Assembly: GCF_021412585.1 (NCBI RefSeq)
Contig: NZ_JAKCMI010000023.1
Location: forward strand, 124,001 to 188,000
Source of the DNA: Halomonas alkalisoli
Lineage (GTDB): Bacteria; Pseudomonadota; Gammaproteobacteria; Pseudomonadales; Halomonadaceae
Reading direction: 5' to 3'
DNA: 64,000 bases
This document shows positions 29,508-38,788 of this stretch, piece after piece (the first letter of the stretch is position 1; the number at the start of each line of letters is the position of its first letter). The notes under the pieces are model-generated. The model was not told where the DNA came from. It saw only the letters and a list, made by a program, of their open reading frames with translations, and made no database searches. The translations under genes were made by a program, and so were the position numbers.

Positions 29508-30251
29508 CTATTTGAAAGCGGATATGGTCTCGGCGCAGGGGTCGACCTCGGGCAGCGGCCAGTCGGGTAGCGGGTGGCTGCCGCTGGTCGAAATCGGTTT
29601 CGCCAGGCACTCTTCAAGATAGCCGATGAATTCGGCGCGGGCGATGTCGCGAGCCCCCAGGCTGGCTAAATGACGGGTATGCATCTGACAGTCGATCAGC
29701 CGGCCGTTGCCTTGCTGCATGGCGCGGACCAGGTGGACCAGCGCCACCTTGGAGGCATCCCGCGCCTGGGAGAACATCGATTCACCGAAGAAGACCGGGC
29801 CCAGGGCGACGCCGTAGAGCCCGCCGACCAGCCGCTCGCCTTGCCAGACCTCCACGGAACGGGCATAGCCCAGCCGGTGCAGGTCGATGTAGGCGCTACG
29901 CATTTCCCGGGTGATCCAGGTGCCGGGCTGGCCCGGCCTGGGGGCCGCACAGGCGTCGACCGTTGCGGCGAAGGCGCGGTTGAAGGTTACCCGGAAGTCG
30001 GCGTTGCGCAATCGCTTGGCCAGGCTGCGGCTGATGCGTAGTGCATCGGGAAAGAGCACCATGCGAGGGTCCGGGCTCCACCACAGGATGGGCTGATCGT
30101 CGCTGTACCAGGGAAAGATGCCGCGCCGGTAGGCCGTCAGCAGCCACTGGGGTGTGAGCGCACCGCCTGCTGCCAGCAGCCCATCCGGGTCACGCAGCGC
30201 CTGTGACACGGGGGGAAAGCTCACCGGTCGTTCGGGAAGCCAGGGCAGCAT
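29508..30251 (-). CDS. aat: Leucyl/phenylalanyl-tRNA-protein transferase
   Basis: A 247-residue Aat that adds Leu or Phe to N-terminal Arg or Lys. Family blocks are clear: PDGLLAAGGALTPQWLLTAY, RGIFPWY, WWSPDPRMVL, and the catalytic part GGLYGVALGPVFFGESMFS. It is the first gene of aat-bpt. With bpt, clpS and clpA it gives both arms of the bacterial N-degron route in 5 kb. The divergent ftsK starts about 180 bp away; trxB, which I recall lying here in Pseudomonas, is absent. Confidence 0.95.
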   Translation of the reverse strand: MLPWLPERPVSFPPVSQALRDPDGLLAAGGALTPQWLLTAYRRGIFPWYSDDQPILWWSPDPRMVLFPDALRISRSLAKRLRNADFRVTFNRAFAATVDACAAPRPGQPGTWITREMRSAYIDLHRLGYARSVEVWQGERLVGGLYGVALGPVFFGESMFSQARDASKVALVHLVRAMQQGNGRLIDCQMHTRHLASLGARDIARAEFIGYLEECLAKPISTSGSHPLPDWPLPEVDPCAETISAFK

Positions 30252-30429
30252 GGTGCGGCGCTCCTTGTCGTGAGGGTGTATCTAGTTTGAGGGCGGAGCG
30301 ACTCTTCCTCAAGCAAAGCCCACGGCTACTGTGCCGGGGCCTGCTCTCCCGGTATGATGAACGGCTGAAACCGGCAATACGAATGCTTATGAAAGGCGCC
30401 GCCAGGTGCGGCGCGAGGGGGTTGGCGAG

Positions 30430-33400
30430 TTGAGTGCAAAGGAAAAGAGCGTGCCCCGGCGCGCGACGGCGGAGAATGCCCGGCAGACGGCACGGCGCAT
30501 GAGACTCCACCTGCACGGCGCAGCCCGCGAAGGTGCGATCATCCTGCTCCTGGCGGGCTGCGTGTTCCTGCTGCTGGCGCTGTTCAGCTATGAGCCGGCA
30601 GACCCCGGCTGGTCCCATCGAGGGCCGGAAACCGACGTCGACAACTGGATGGGGCCCATCGGGGCCTGGCTGTCCGACGTGCTCTATTCACTGTTTGGGG
30701 CGAGTGCCCTCTGGTGGCCCGGCATGCTGGGGTTTGCCGGCTGGTGGCTGATCCGCTCGCGCAAGGTTCACATCGAGTGGGATGCCACGGGGGTGGCGGT
30801 GCGTCTGGGTGGACTGGTCCTGCTGCTGCTGGGGACGACCACCCTGGGCGCGCTGCACTTCTACAGCCCCGAGAGCAAGTTGCCCTACGCGTCCGGGGGA
30901 ATCCTCGGCGAGGGGCTGGTGGGGGCCTTGATGCCGCTGGTCGATGCCGGTGGAACGGGGCTGCTTGCCCTGTCCGCGATGCTCTGCGGCTTTCCGCTGT
31001 TCACCGGCCTGTCATGGCTGACGGTGATGGACGAACTGGGGCATCGTGGGCTGCAGCTCTGGCGTTGGGCCGCCACGCCCTTCGGCCTGGTTCGGGAGCG
31101 CCAGGAGGCACGGCGTGCCGAGCGCGATGACGACGAGGTGTCGAACGACGAGGAACCGTTCGACGAGTCGGTAGCGGACGAGGGGGATAGGGTGTCGGCA
31201 CAGGGCCGGCGTGGCTGGCGGCGGCTGCTGCCCTGGGGTGGCGGTGGGGTGGAGCCGGCCATCGGCAGTGCCGCATCCCGCGAGCCCAGCCTGTCATCCG
31301 GCTTCGGCGACGATGGCGAAACCGATATTCCGTGGGAGGTGCCCGAGCGGACGCCATCGGCGAAGCGACCTGAAGCCGCCTATACCGCTCGTGAAGCGGC
31401 GCATGCCCATGGCGCTGGCCCAGCATCGGTTTCCCCTCCGGAGCCCTCCCTGGGGGCCGTTTCGGCGGCTGCTGCGGGTTCCTATCCCCTGAGCGCCAGT
31501 CGTCATGACGAGCCGGCATCGGTTTCCATGCCGCTGCGGGCCACGGAGGGCAAGGCGCCGATGGCCGATGGTGACACCGCGCGCAACGATCAGCGGGATG
31601 CTCCTGTCGAGGCGACGACCTCCCTTGGCGACCCACAGAGACCCCAGCCGGAGCAGGAGAAGGCAGGTACGTCACGGCGTGAGCCGGGGCTCAGTGACTG
31701 GCAACTCGATGAACGGCAGGAGACGAAGGAGCCGCGTCTCAGCTGGGACAGCCTGGTCGATGATCAGGATGAGAGTGGCCCGGCCGTTCCCGAGCCAGAG
31801 ACCAAGCCCGAACGGTCCGGGGGATATCCCGATCAGGCGGCCGGCCTGCGAGCCTGGCAGCAGGCGGCTGCGTCAAGAGAGGACGCCGCCCCTCCGGAGC
31901 CCCAGGCTGGCGAGCCTGACGATGTCGAGCCGATCAGGGAGCCGCAGGGCGAAGGGCGTGTCGCCACCGCTGAGCAGGCTCGTGCCGCGGCGGCCCAGCC
32001 CGAAGGCCCGACGCTATGGACGGTGGAGCATCTGCAGAGCCAGCGTCCTCAGTTCGACGAACTGGCGGAACCGGATGGCGAGCTGCCGAGCCTGCGCCTG
32101 TTGACGCCGGCGGAGCCGCACCAGCAGAACTACACCGAGCAGCAGCTGACCGACATGGCAGAGCTGCTCGAGACCCGGCTGCGCGAATACGGCGTCAAGG
32201 CCGAGGTCGTCAATACCTGGCCCGGACCGGTGATCACCCGCTTCGAGATCAAGCCGGCCGCCGGGGTCAAGGTATCCAAGATCAGTAACCTGGCCAAGGA
32301 CCTGGCGCGCTCGCTGATGGTCAAGAGCGTGCGGGTCGTCGAGGTGATCCCCGGTAGGCCAACGGTGGGCATCGAGATCCCCAACCCTCATCGCGCCATG
32401 ATCCGCCTGCGGGAGGTGATCGACTCCGATCGCTACCAGCAGGAAGCGTCGCCGCTGACCATGGCGCTGGGTCAGGACATCGGCGGCAGCCCCGTCGTGG
32501 CCAACCTGGGCAAGATGCCCCACCTGCTGGTGGCCGGCACCACCGGCTCGGGCAAGTCGGTGGGGGTCAACGCCATGCTGATCTCCATGCTGCTCAAGGC
32601 CACGCCCGAGGAGCTGCGGTTGATCATGGTCGACCCCAAGATGCTCGAACTCTCGGTCTACGACGGTATTCCGCACCTGCTGGCACCGGTGGTTACCGAC
32701 ATGAAGGAGGCCGCCAATTCGCTGCGCTGGTGTGTGGCCGAGATGGAGCGCCGCTACAAGCTGATGGCGGCCATGGGGGTGCGCAACATCGCCGGCTTCA
32801 ATGGCAAGCTGGACGAGGCGGAGCGGGCGGGCGCCCAGGTGGCCGACCCGCTGTGGGACCCCCAGCCCTGGGAAATGCACGAGCCGCCCCCGGTACTGGA
32901 GAAGCTGCCCTACATCGTGGTGGTGATCGACGAATTTGCCGACATGTTCATGATCGTCGGCAAGAAGGTCGAGGAGCTGATCGCCCGTCTGGCCCAGAAG
33001 GCGCGGGCCGCCGGTATCCACCTGATACTCGCCACCCAGCGCCCCTCGGTGGACGTGGTCACCGGCCTGATCAAGGCCAACATACCCACCCGCATGGCCT
33101 TCCAGGTCTCCTCGCGGGTCGACTCCCGCACCATCCTCGACCAGGGCGGTGCCGAGAACCTGCTGGGCCACGGCGACATGCTCTACCTGCCGGCCGGCTC
33201 CGGCCTGCCGACCCGGGTTCATGGCGCCTTCGTCGACGATGACGAGGTGCATCGTATCGTCGAGGACTGGAAGCGCCGCGGCGAGCCCGTGTATATCGAG
33301 GAGATCCTCTCCGGCGGAGTCTCGGCGGAGGCGCTGACGGGGCTGGAGGCGGAAGGCAGCGAGGGCGGCGATGCCGAGCAGGACGCACTCTACGACGAGG

Positions 33401-33579
33401 CGGTGCAGTTCGTCACCGAGTCCCGGCGGGCCTCGATCTCCGCGGTGCAGCGCCGCTTCAAGATCGGCTACAACCGGGCCGCGCGGCTGGTGGAGGCGAT
33501 GGAGTCGGCCGGCGTGGTCTCTTCCATGGGCACCAATGGCGCTCGCGAAGTGCTGGCACCGCCGCCGGTGGGGAATTGA
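30430..33579 (+). CDS. ftsK: DNA translocase FtsK
   Basis: A protein of about 1049 residues that joins cell division to chromosome dimer resolution. It has four membrane segments in the first 190 residues, then a long acidic/Pro-rich linker (about 215-520), the RecA-like motor with Walker A GTTGSGKS at residues 703-710, and the DNA-reading gamma winged helix at the C-terminus (about 985-1045, [20 protein letters not shown]). TTG 30430 has GAGGGGG 8 bases upstream; an in-frame GTG at 30406 is possible. It would orient on KOPS sites to activate XerCD. Confidence 0.93.
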   Translation: MSAKEKSVPRRATAENARQTARRMRLHLHGAAREGAIILLLAGCVFLLLALFSYEPADPGWSHRGPETDVDNWMGPIGAWLSDVLYSLFGASALWWPGMLGFAGWWLIRSRKVHIEWDATGVAVRLGGLVLLLLGTTTLGALHFYSPESKLPYASGGILGEGLVGALMPLVDAGGTGLLALSAMLCGFPLFTGLSWLTVMDELGHRGLQLWRWAATPFGLVRERQEARRAERDDDEVSNDEEPFDESVADEGDRVSAQGRRGWRRLLPWGGGGVEPAIGSAASREPSLSSGFGDDGETDIPWEVPERTPSAKRPEAAYTAREAAHAHGAGPASVSPPEPSLGAVSAAAAGSYPLSASRHDEPASVSMPLRATEGKAPMADGDTARNDQRDAPVEATTSLGDPQRPQPEQEKAGTSRREPGLSDWQLDERQETKEPRLSWDSLVDDQDESGPAVPEPETKPERSGGYPDQAAGLRAWQQAAASREDAAPPEPQAGEPDDVEPIREPQGEGRVATAEQARAAAAQPEGPTLWTVEHLQSQRPQFDELAEPDGELPSLRLLTPAEPHQQNYTEQQLTDMAELLETRLREYGVKAEVVNTWPGPVITRFEIKPAAGVKVSKISNLAKDLARSLMVKSVRVVEVIPGRPTVGIEIPNPHRAMIRLREVIDSDRYQQEASPLTMALGQDIGGSPVVANLGKMPHLLVAGTTGSGKSVGVNAMLISMLLKATPEELRLIMVDPKMLELSVYDGIPHLLAPVVTDMKEAANSLRWCVAEMERRYKLMAAMGVRNIAGFNGKLDEAERAGAQVADPLWDPQPWEMHEPPPVLEKLPYIVVVIDEFADMFMIVGKKVEELIARLAQKARAAGIHLILATQRPSVDVVTGLIKANIPTRMAFQVSSRVDSRTILDQGGAENLLGHGDMLYLPAGSGLPTRVHGAFVDDDEVHRIVEDWKRRGEPVYIEEILSGGVSAEALTGLEAEGSEGGDAEQDALYDEAVQFVTESRRASISAVQRRFKIGYNRAARLVEAMESAGVVSSMGTNGAREVLAPPPVGN

Positions 33580-33615
33580 CGCCGGTTTCGTCCAAACATG
33601 CATCAAACGTGAAAG

Positions 33616-33642
33616 CGCCGGCGGCCATGCAACCCGCCGGCG
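33616..33642. other. GC-rich hairpin between ftsK and lolA
   Basis: CGCCGGCGG (33616-33624) and its exact complement (33634-33642) enclose a 9-base loop. No T-run follows, so it may be a weak terminator or mRNA processing/stability structure rather than a full stop. Confidence 0.5.
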
Positions 33643-33702
33643 TTCACCGGGTCCGATTGACAGGATTTCACATCACGGACCTTGTCCATGGAGATAGCGC
33701 TA

Positions 33703-34332
33703 ATGACTGTAAAGAAGACCCTTGCCGCACTGACCATGATGCTCGCGATGCCGGTTACCGCCCTTGCCAGCCAAGGCGCGGCTCGCCTGGCCACGATGCT
33801 GGAGCCCCTGGAGACCTATCAGGCCAGCTTCGAGCAGCAGATTCTCGATGGCAGCGGCCAGCGCCTGCAGCAGGCGAGCGGCACCATGTGGCTGTCGCGC
33901 CCCGGCAAGTTCCGCTGGGAGGTGGACGCACCCTATCAGCAGGAAGTGATCTCCGACGGCAGCGAAGTCTATCTCTACGACCCGGACCTGGAGCAGGTCA
34001 CCGTGCAGGCGCTGGACCAGCGGGTCACCCACACGCCGGCGCTGCTGCTCTCCGGCAGTGCCAGCGAACTGACCGAGAACTACGACGTCACGCGTCAGCA
34101 GCAGGGCAGCAATGAGTCCTTCCGGCTGGTGCCGAAGTCCCCCGACACCCTGTTCGAGGAGCTGGAGATGACCTTTCGCGGCGAAGAGTTGCGTGGGCTG
34201 GAAATGACCGACAGTACCGGCCAGCGCACCGCCATCGAGTTTCGTGACGTGCGCATGAACCAGTCCATCGACGACAGCCGCTTTACCTTCGAGATTCCCG
34301 ACGGCACCGATGTGATTCGCGACACCCACTGA
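33703..34332 (+). CDS. lolA: Outer-membrane lipoprotein carrier protein LolA
   Basis: A 209-residue periplasmic carrier that takes lipoproteins from LolCDE to LolB. A signal peptide (TLAALTMMLAMPVTALA) is followed by the LolA fold with YQASFEQQILDGSG and PGKFRWEVDAPY. The ATG at 33703 is chosen because GGAGA lies about 8 bases before it; the ATG at 33682 would put that site inside the gene. It follows ftsK as in many gammaproteobacteria and would serve the lipoproteins annotated in this window. Confidence 0.93.
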   Translation: MTVKKTLAALTMMLAMPVTALASQGAARLATMLEPLETYQASFEQQILDGSGQRLQQASGTMWLSRPGKFRWEVDAPYQQEVISDGSEVYLYDPDLEQVTVQALDQRVTHTPALLLSGSASELTENYDVTRQQQGSNESFRLVPKSPDTLFEELEMTFRGEELRGLEMTDSTGQRTAIEFRDVRMNQSIDDSRFTFEIPDGTDVIRDTH

Positions 34333-34358
34333 TCGCCCGTCAGGAACCCATGATGCAA

Positions 34359-34383
34359 CCGCGCCGCCCTCGAGGCGGCGCGG
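34359..34383. terminator. Terminator between lolA and rarA
   Basis: A 10-bp stem (CCGCGCCGCC and its complement) with loop CTCGA lies 27 bases after the lolA stop, between convergent genes. Confidence 0.7.
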
Positions 34384-34435
34384 CTGTTTCTGGCGCATTT
34401 TTCTATCGCTTCTCTTCCGTCACCTGTCCGCGCGC

Positions 34436-35773
34436 TCACTCTCCGCTTTCATCGGCCTGGGCATCCAGAGCGGCACGCCAGGCCATCAGCTGGGCGTAGC
34501 GCTTCTCCTGGCCGTGATCGCTGGGCTGGTAGAACGGCTGGCGGGGCAGGTCGTCGGGCCAGCAGTCGTGGGCGCTGCCCGCCGGGTAGCCTTCCGGTTC
34601 GCCGTGGGCGTAGCGATACCCCTGGCCATGGCCCAGCGACTCCATCAGCTTGGTCGGGGCATTGCGCAGGTAGCCGGGCACCTCCAGGCTCGGCTGCGCG
34701 GCCACGAACGCCTTGGCACGATGCCATGCCTGGTCGATGGCGTTGCTCTTGGGGGCCACGGCGAGATGAATGGCGGCGTGGGCAATGGCACGCTGGCCTT
34801 CGTAATCCCCCAGGCGCAGGTAGGCGTCCCAGGCGGAGATGACCAGCGGCAGGGCGCGAGGGTCGGCGTTGCCCACGTCCTCCGAGGCGATGGCGGCGAG
34901 CCGGCGAACCACGTCCAGCGGGTCGCCGCCGCCCTGGATGAAGCGGGCGATGTAGAGCAGGGCGGCGTCCTGCCGCGAGGAGCGGATGGACTTGTGGATG
35001 GCCGAGAGCAGGTCGTAGTAGTAGTCGCCCTGCTTGTCGAAGGCGCTGGCCTGATGGCCCATCACCGCTTCCAGCGCCTCCCGTGGCAGGCGCTCATTAT
35101 CACCATCGGCGACGGTGAAGTCGCAGGCGGTCTCGAGCAGGCCCAGGGCGCGCCGGGCATCGCCGGCGGCGGCCCGGGCCAGCATGGAGAGGGTCTCGTC
35201 ATCCACGGCGATGCGGCGACTGCCCAGGCCGCGTTCGCTGTCGCCCAGGGCCTGGCGCATCACGGTGGTCAGTTCGGCTTCGTCGAGGGGCTTGAGCACG
35301 TGAACGCGGGCCCGGGAGAGCAGCGCCGAGTTGACCTCGAAGGAGGGGTTCTCGGTGGTGGCGCCGATCAGCGTCAGTAGGCCCGACTCCACGTGGGGCA
35401 GCAGGGCATCCTGCTGGCTCTTGTTGAGGCGGTGGATCTCGTCGAGGAACATCAGCGTGGGCTGCCCCTGTCCCCGTGCCACCTCTGCCCGGGACACCGA
35501 CTCGCGGATATCCTTGACCCCGGCCATCACCGCCGAGAGCCTCTCAAGGCGGGAGCCGGATTCCGTGGCCAGTATGTCGGCCAGGGTGGTCTTGCCCACC
35601 CCCGGCGGGCCCCAGAGGATCATCGAGCGGACCGTGCCGGTCTCCACCATGCGGCGTAGCGGCTTGCCGGGCCCCACCAGAGCCTGCTGGCCCACGTAGT
35701 CCTCCAGGCGGCGGGGCCGCATGCGGTAGGCCAGTGGTGCCGCATCGTCCGAGGGCTGGCCGAACAGGTCCAT
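34436..35773 (-). CDS. rarA: Replication-associated recombination protein A (RarA/MgsA)
   Basis: A 445-residue AAA+ ATPase related to clamp loaders that acts at stalled forks. Walker A is [11 protein letters not shown] (about residues 58-68), Walker [10 protein letters not shown], then sensor 1 [13 protein letters not shown] and the C-terminal tetramerisation region with [11 protein letters not shown]. The ATG at 35773 has AAGGAG 6 bases upstream; the frame itself runs to 35833. It is convergent with lolA. A CTG-N10-CAG sequence lies just upstream, but it is a weak LexA-box candidate. Confidence 0.94.
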   Translation of the reverse strand: MDLFGQPSDDAAPLAYRMRPRRLEDYVGQQALVGPGKPLRRMVETGTVRSMILWGPPGVGKTTLADILATESGSRLERLSAVMAGVKDIRESVSRAEVARGQGQPTLMFLDEIHRLNKSQQDALLPHVESGLLTLIGATTENPSFEVNSALLSRARVHVLKPLDEAELTTVMRQALGDSERGLGSRRIAVDDETLSMLARAAAGDARRALGLLETACDFTVADGDNERLPREALEAVMGHQASAFDKQGDYYYDLLSAIHKSIRSSRQDAALLYIARFIQGGGDPLDVVRRLAAIASEDVGNADPRALPLVISAWDAYLRLGDYEGQRAIAHAAIHLAVAPKSNAIDQAWHRAKAFVAAQPSLEVPGYLRNAPTKLMESLGHGQGYRYAHGEPEGYPAGSAHDCWPDDLPRQPFYQPSDHGQEKRYAQLMAWRAALDAQADESGE

Positions 35774-35999
35774 GAAGCGCTCCTTGTGACTGTATGTTTC
35801 GTCAGTTGTTTCGGTGATTGAAGGATTATGCAATACGACCTTGGGTGGTGTGCGGTGTTAAGCCAAAGAGACTAGGGTGATATGGCACCATGCCCGATCG
35901 GGTCGCCAAGGAATAAGCGGCCCCGACACTGAACCTGCGTTCGTCCCGCGCATCCAACTCTTATTGCCCGCTTCATTCGATGGTAGAGGAGGCTTTGAC

Positions 36000-36551
36000 A
36001 TGCCCATGCTGACCCAACTGCGTCAGGATCATGCCAATATGGCGCGCATGTTGCACGTGCTTCAGCTCAAGCAGAAGGCCCTGGCGTCCGGCGAACGACC
36101 CAATTTTCAACTGGTTCGGGAGGTCGTCGATTATATACTCGACTACATGGAAGGATTCACGGTTCCGCTGGAGCGGGTCTGCACCGAGCGTCTCAGTGCC
36201 CTGGCCCCCGAGAGCGGCGCGCTGACCGAGCGTCTTTCCAGCGACTATCAGGCCCTGCGGCGGCGCCTGATGCGGCTCTCCAATGATCTCGACATGATCC
36301 TGATGGATGCCGTGGTGCCCATGGATCGCTTCGCGGAGGACCTGAAGGCCTACCTCGACGCACACCGGGCCTACCTGCGTGACGAGCGGGAGCTGCTCTT
36401 CCCGCTGATTCGTGAGCACTTCAACGACCAGGACCTGGAGCGCCTGGCGCAGGCACTGCCCGACGGCGCCGCCGCCCAGCTGGAGCGACTGCAGGCCGCC
36501 TACCCCGAGCTCTATGCCGAACTGCGGGAGGCGCCCGAGCCGGCAACCTGA
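36000..36551 (+). CDS. Hemerythrin-like protein lacking part of the iron-ligand set
   Basis: A 183-residue helical protein matching the bacterial hemerythrin HHE pattern in outline: LRQDHANMARML at the start, a central helix pair, and HRAYLRDERELLFPLIREH. The usual HHPxED ligand block is replaced by FTVPLERV (about residues 50-57), so two expected His ligands are missing. It may bind no diiron site or an altered one. The ATG at 36000 has GAGGAGG 7 bases upstream; the frame opens earlier at 35877. It is transcribed alone. Confidence 0.75.
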   Translation: MPMLTQLRQDHANMARMLHVLQLKQKALASGERPNFQLVREVVDYILDYMEGFTVPLERVCTERLSALAPESGALTERLSSDYQALRRRLMRLSNDLDMILMDAVVPMDRFAEDLKAYLDAHRAYLRDERELLFPLIREHFNDQDLERLAQALPDGAAAQLERLQAAYPELYAELREAPEPAT

Positions 36552-36585
36552 CAGCTTGGGCCGGATGGGAGCCTGTCCCGCTTGC

Positions 36586-36594
36586 TGCTAGAAT
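36586..36594 (+). promoter_or_regulatory. Extended -10 promoter of murI
   Basis: TGCTAGAAT is an extended -10 box 48 bases before the murI ATG, followed by AAGCGCC. It has the same form as the boxes before icd and pyrD. No matching -35 box is obvious. Confidence 0.5.
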
Positions 36595-36642
36595 AAGCGC
36601 CTCACAGCAGCCGAGCGACCCCCACATGTTGGCCTATTTCCC

Positions 36643-37419
36643 ATGTCCGGCCCGATTCTGATCTTCGACTCCGGCGTCGGCGGCTTGTCGGTCATTGCAC
36701 CGATGCGCCGCCGGCTGCCGGATGCCGCCCTGGCCTACGCCTGCGACAATGCCATGATGCCGTACGGTACGCGGCCAGATGACTGGCTGGTGACACGCAT
36801 CCTGTCGGTCTGCAGTGCCGCGGTGGCGGCCAGTGGCTGTAGTGTGCTGGTGCTGGCCTGCAATACGGCCAGCACCCTGGCGCTCGATGCGCTGCGCGAC
36901 CGGCTTGCGGTGCCTGTCGTGGGCACGGTGCCGGCCATCAAGCCCGCCGCAGCGTCGAGTCGCAGTCGACACATCGGCCTGCTCGCCACCAGTGCGACGG
37001 TGTCCCGACCCTATACCGATCGCTTGATCCGGGAGTTCGCCGCCGACTGCCGGGTCACCCGGGTGGCGGCCGATGCCCTGGTGGGCCAGGCGGAGCGGTT
37101 GCTGGCGGGCGAGACGCCGGATCGGCGCATCATCCGGGATGCCACGGCACCGCTTTGGGCAGCCGAGGATCTGGACACCGTGGTGCTCGGTTGCACGCAC
37201 TTTCCCCTGCTCGGCGCCTATATTGCCGAGGCGGCACCCCGCGGGGTGCGCCTGATCGACTCCGGCGAGGCCATCGCACGCCGGACGGCCCAGGTCGTCG
37301 CCCGGCCTGCGTCTCGCGGCGAGTGTGACCGCAGCTTTGTCACTGCCCTGGATAGTCGCCTGAGCCGGGCCCTCGAGGCGTTTGGCTTCGATGCGCCGCA
37401 GCTGCTATCCCTCGATTGA
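36643..37419 (+). CDS. murI: Glutamate racemase
   Basis: A 258-residue cofactor-independent racemase that makes D-glutamate for peptidoglycan. The N-terminal FDSGVGGLSV and both catalytic Cys are present: the first in ACNTAS (about residue 74), the second in LGCTHFPLL. The conserved PYGTRPDD loop is also intact. trmA follows after 37 bp, so co-transcription is likely. Confidence 0.93.
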   Translation: MSGPILIFDSGVGGLSVIAPMRRRLPDAALAYACDNAMMPYGTRPDDWLVTRILSVCSAAVAASGCSVLVLACNTASTLALDALRDRLAVPVVGTVPAIKPAAASSRSRHIGLLATSATVSRPYTDRLIREFAADCRVTRVAADALVGQAERLLAGETPDRRIIRDATAPLWAAEDLDTVVLGCTHFPLLGAYIAEAAPRGVRLIDSGEAIARRTAQVVARPASRGECDRSFVTALDSRLSRALEAFGFDAPQLLSLD

Positions 37420-37456
37420 TACTTTCTTCCTTGCCACGCCCACGACAGGAGTTGCC

Positions 37457-38581
37457 GTGTCCCTTCCCGTTGTCGATCCCGCGCGCTATGACCAGCAGCT
37501 CGAGGCCAAGCGCGAGCGTATCGTTCGCCAGTTCGCCCCCTTCTCGCCGCCGCCGCTGGAGGTTCTGGCATCGCCACCGAGCCATTATCGCCAGCGCTGC
37601 GAGTTTCGCATCTGGCATGAAGGCGACGACCTGTTCTATGCGATGTTCGAAACGCAAGGGGCCGAGGGCGACCCCGAGGACCCCAGGAAGAAGCGCGTCG
37701 TTCGCCTGGATCAGTATCCGGTTGCCAGCCGGCAGATCAATGCGTTGATGCCCCGGCTGCGCGAGGCGCTGCTGGCCAGCCCCACGCTGCGGCATCGTTT
37801 GTTTCAGGTGGAGTTCCTGACCACGCTGACCGGCGAGGCGTTGGTGACCTTGATCTACCATCGACCGCTGGATGAGGCCTGGGAGAGCGAGGCGCAAGCG
37901 CTTCAGGATCAGTTGGGCATCTTCATCATCGGCCGTTCGCGCAAGCAGCGGCTGGTGCTCGAGCGTGACCATGTCTGGGAGCGACTGGACGTGGACGGGC
38001 GCTCCTTCGTCTACCAGCAGGTGGAAAACAGCTTCACCCAGCCCAACGCCGAGATCTGTCGCGCCATGCTGGCCTGGGCCCGTGAGGTGACTCGCGGGAG
38101 CCAGGATCACGACCTGGTCGAACTCTATTGCGGCAACGGCAACTTCACCGTTGCGCTGGCGGAGAACTTTCGCCGCGTGCTGGCCACCGAAATTTCGCGC
38201 ACCTCGGTGGCCAGCGCCCGGGAAAACCTGGCGGCCAATGGCATCGACAATGCGGTGATCGGGCGGATGTCGGCGGAGGAGTTTGCCGAGGCGCTCAAGG
38301 GGGAGAAGGGCGGGCGCCGGGTGGCGGAGATGGGGCTGGAGACATACGACTTCGCCACGGTCCTGGTGGACCCTCCCCGGGCAGGCCTCGACGACGCGAG
38401 CTGCCGGCAACTGAGCGAGTATCCCCGTATCGTCTATATTTCATGCAGCCCCGATACATTGGCGCGGAATCTGGAAACGCTATGCCGCACGCACAGGGTC
38501 ACCCGTTTTGCGCTGTTCGACCAGTTTCCCTGGACCCATCACTGCGAATGCGGCGTATTGCTGGAACGACACGCCACCTGA
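37457..38581 (+). CDS. trmA: tRNA (uracil-5-)-methyltransferase TrmA
   Basis: A 374-residue SAM-dependent enzyme that makes m5U54 (ribothymidine) in the T-loop of tRNA and the matching site in tmRNA. It shows SHYRQRCEFRIWH, the QVENSFTQPN block, SAM motif LVELYCGNGNFTVAL, the DPPRAGL loop, and the nucleophile Cys in YISCSPDTLARNL. GTG 37457 is chosen: CAGGAG lies 6 bases before it and the length fits the family (E. coli 366); the frame opens earlier at 37382. Confidence 0.94.
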   Translation: MSLPVVDPARYDQQLEAKRERIVRQFAPFSPPPLEVLASPPSHYRQRCEFRIWHEGDDLFYAMFETQGAEGDPEDPRKKRVVRLDQYPVASRQINALMPRLREALLASPTLRHRLFQVEFLTTLTGEALVTLIYHRPLDEAWESEAQALQDQLGIFIIGRSRKQRLVLERDHVWERLDVDGRSFVYQQVENSFTQPNAEICRAMLAWAREVTRGSQDHDLVELYCGNGNFTVALAENFRRVLATEISRTSVASARENLAANGIDNAVIGRMSAEEFAEALKGEKGGRRVAEMGLETYDFATVLVDPPRAGLDDASCRQLSEYPRIVYISCSPDTLARNLETLCRTHRVTRFALFDQFPWTHHCECGVLLERHAT

Positions 38582-38788
38582 ATCGGCCTGTGAATTTCCT
38601 TTCTCTCGGGAAAGTCAAGTGGCAGATCGTCATATGGCGATGCCCAAGCGACATGCACCATGAGAAGGCTGGCAAGTCAGTAGGGTACGCGCCGGGGCTG
38701 CAGTAAGCTTGGCACCACGAGGCCAGTTGGCCGCGGTGAATCTACCCCAGGGCCGTATCGCTACGGCTCCAGGCAGCCGAGGTGAGGG

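Noticed and set aside
32014..33606. Minus-strand open frame of 530 codons opposite ftsK
   Set aside because: Shadow of the conserved FtsK motor; no ribosome site and no recognisable domain.
35790..35805. LexA-like box before rarA (CTG-N10-CAG)
   Set aside because: One base of the CTGT-N8-ACAG consensus is wrong and a 6-base match is expected by chance; not enough to claim SOS control.
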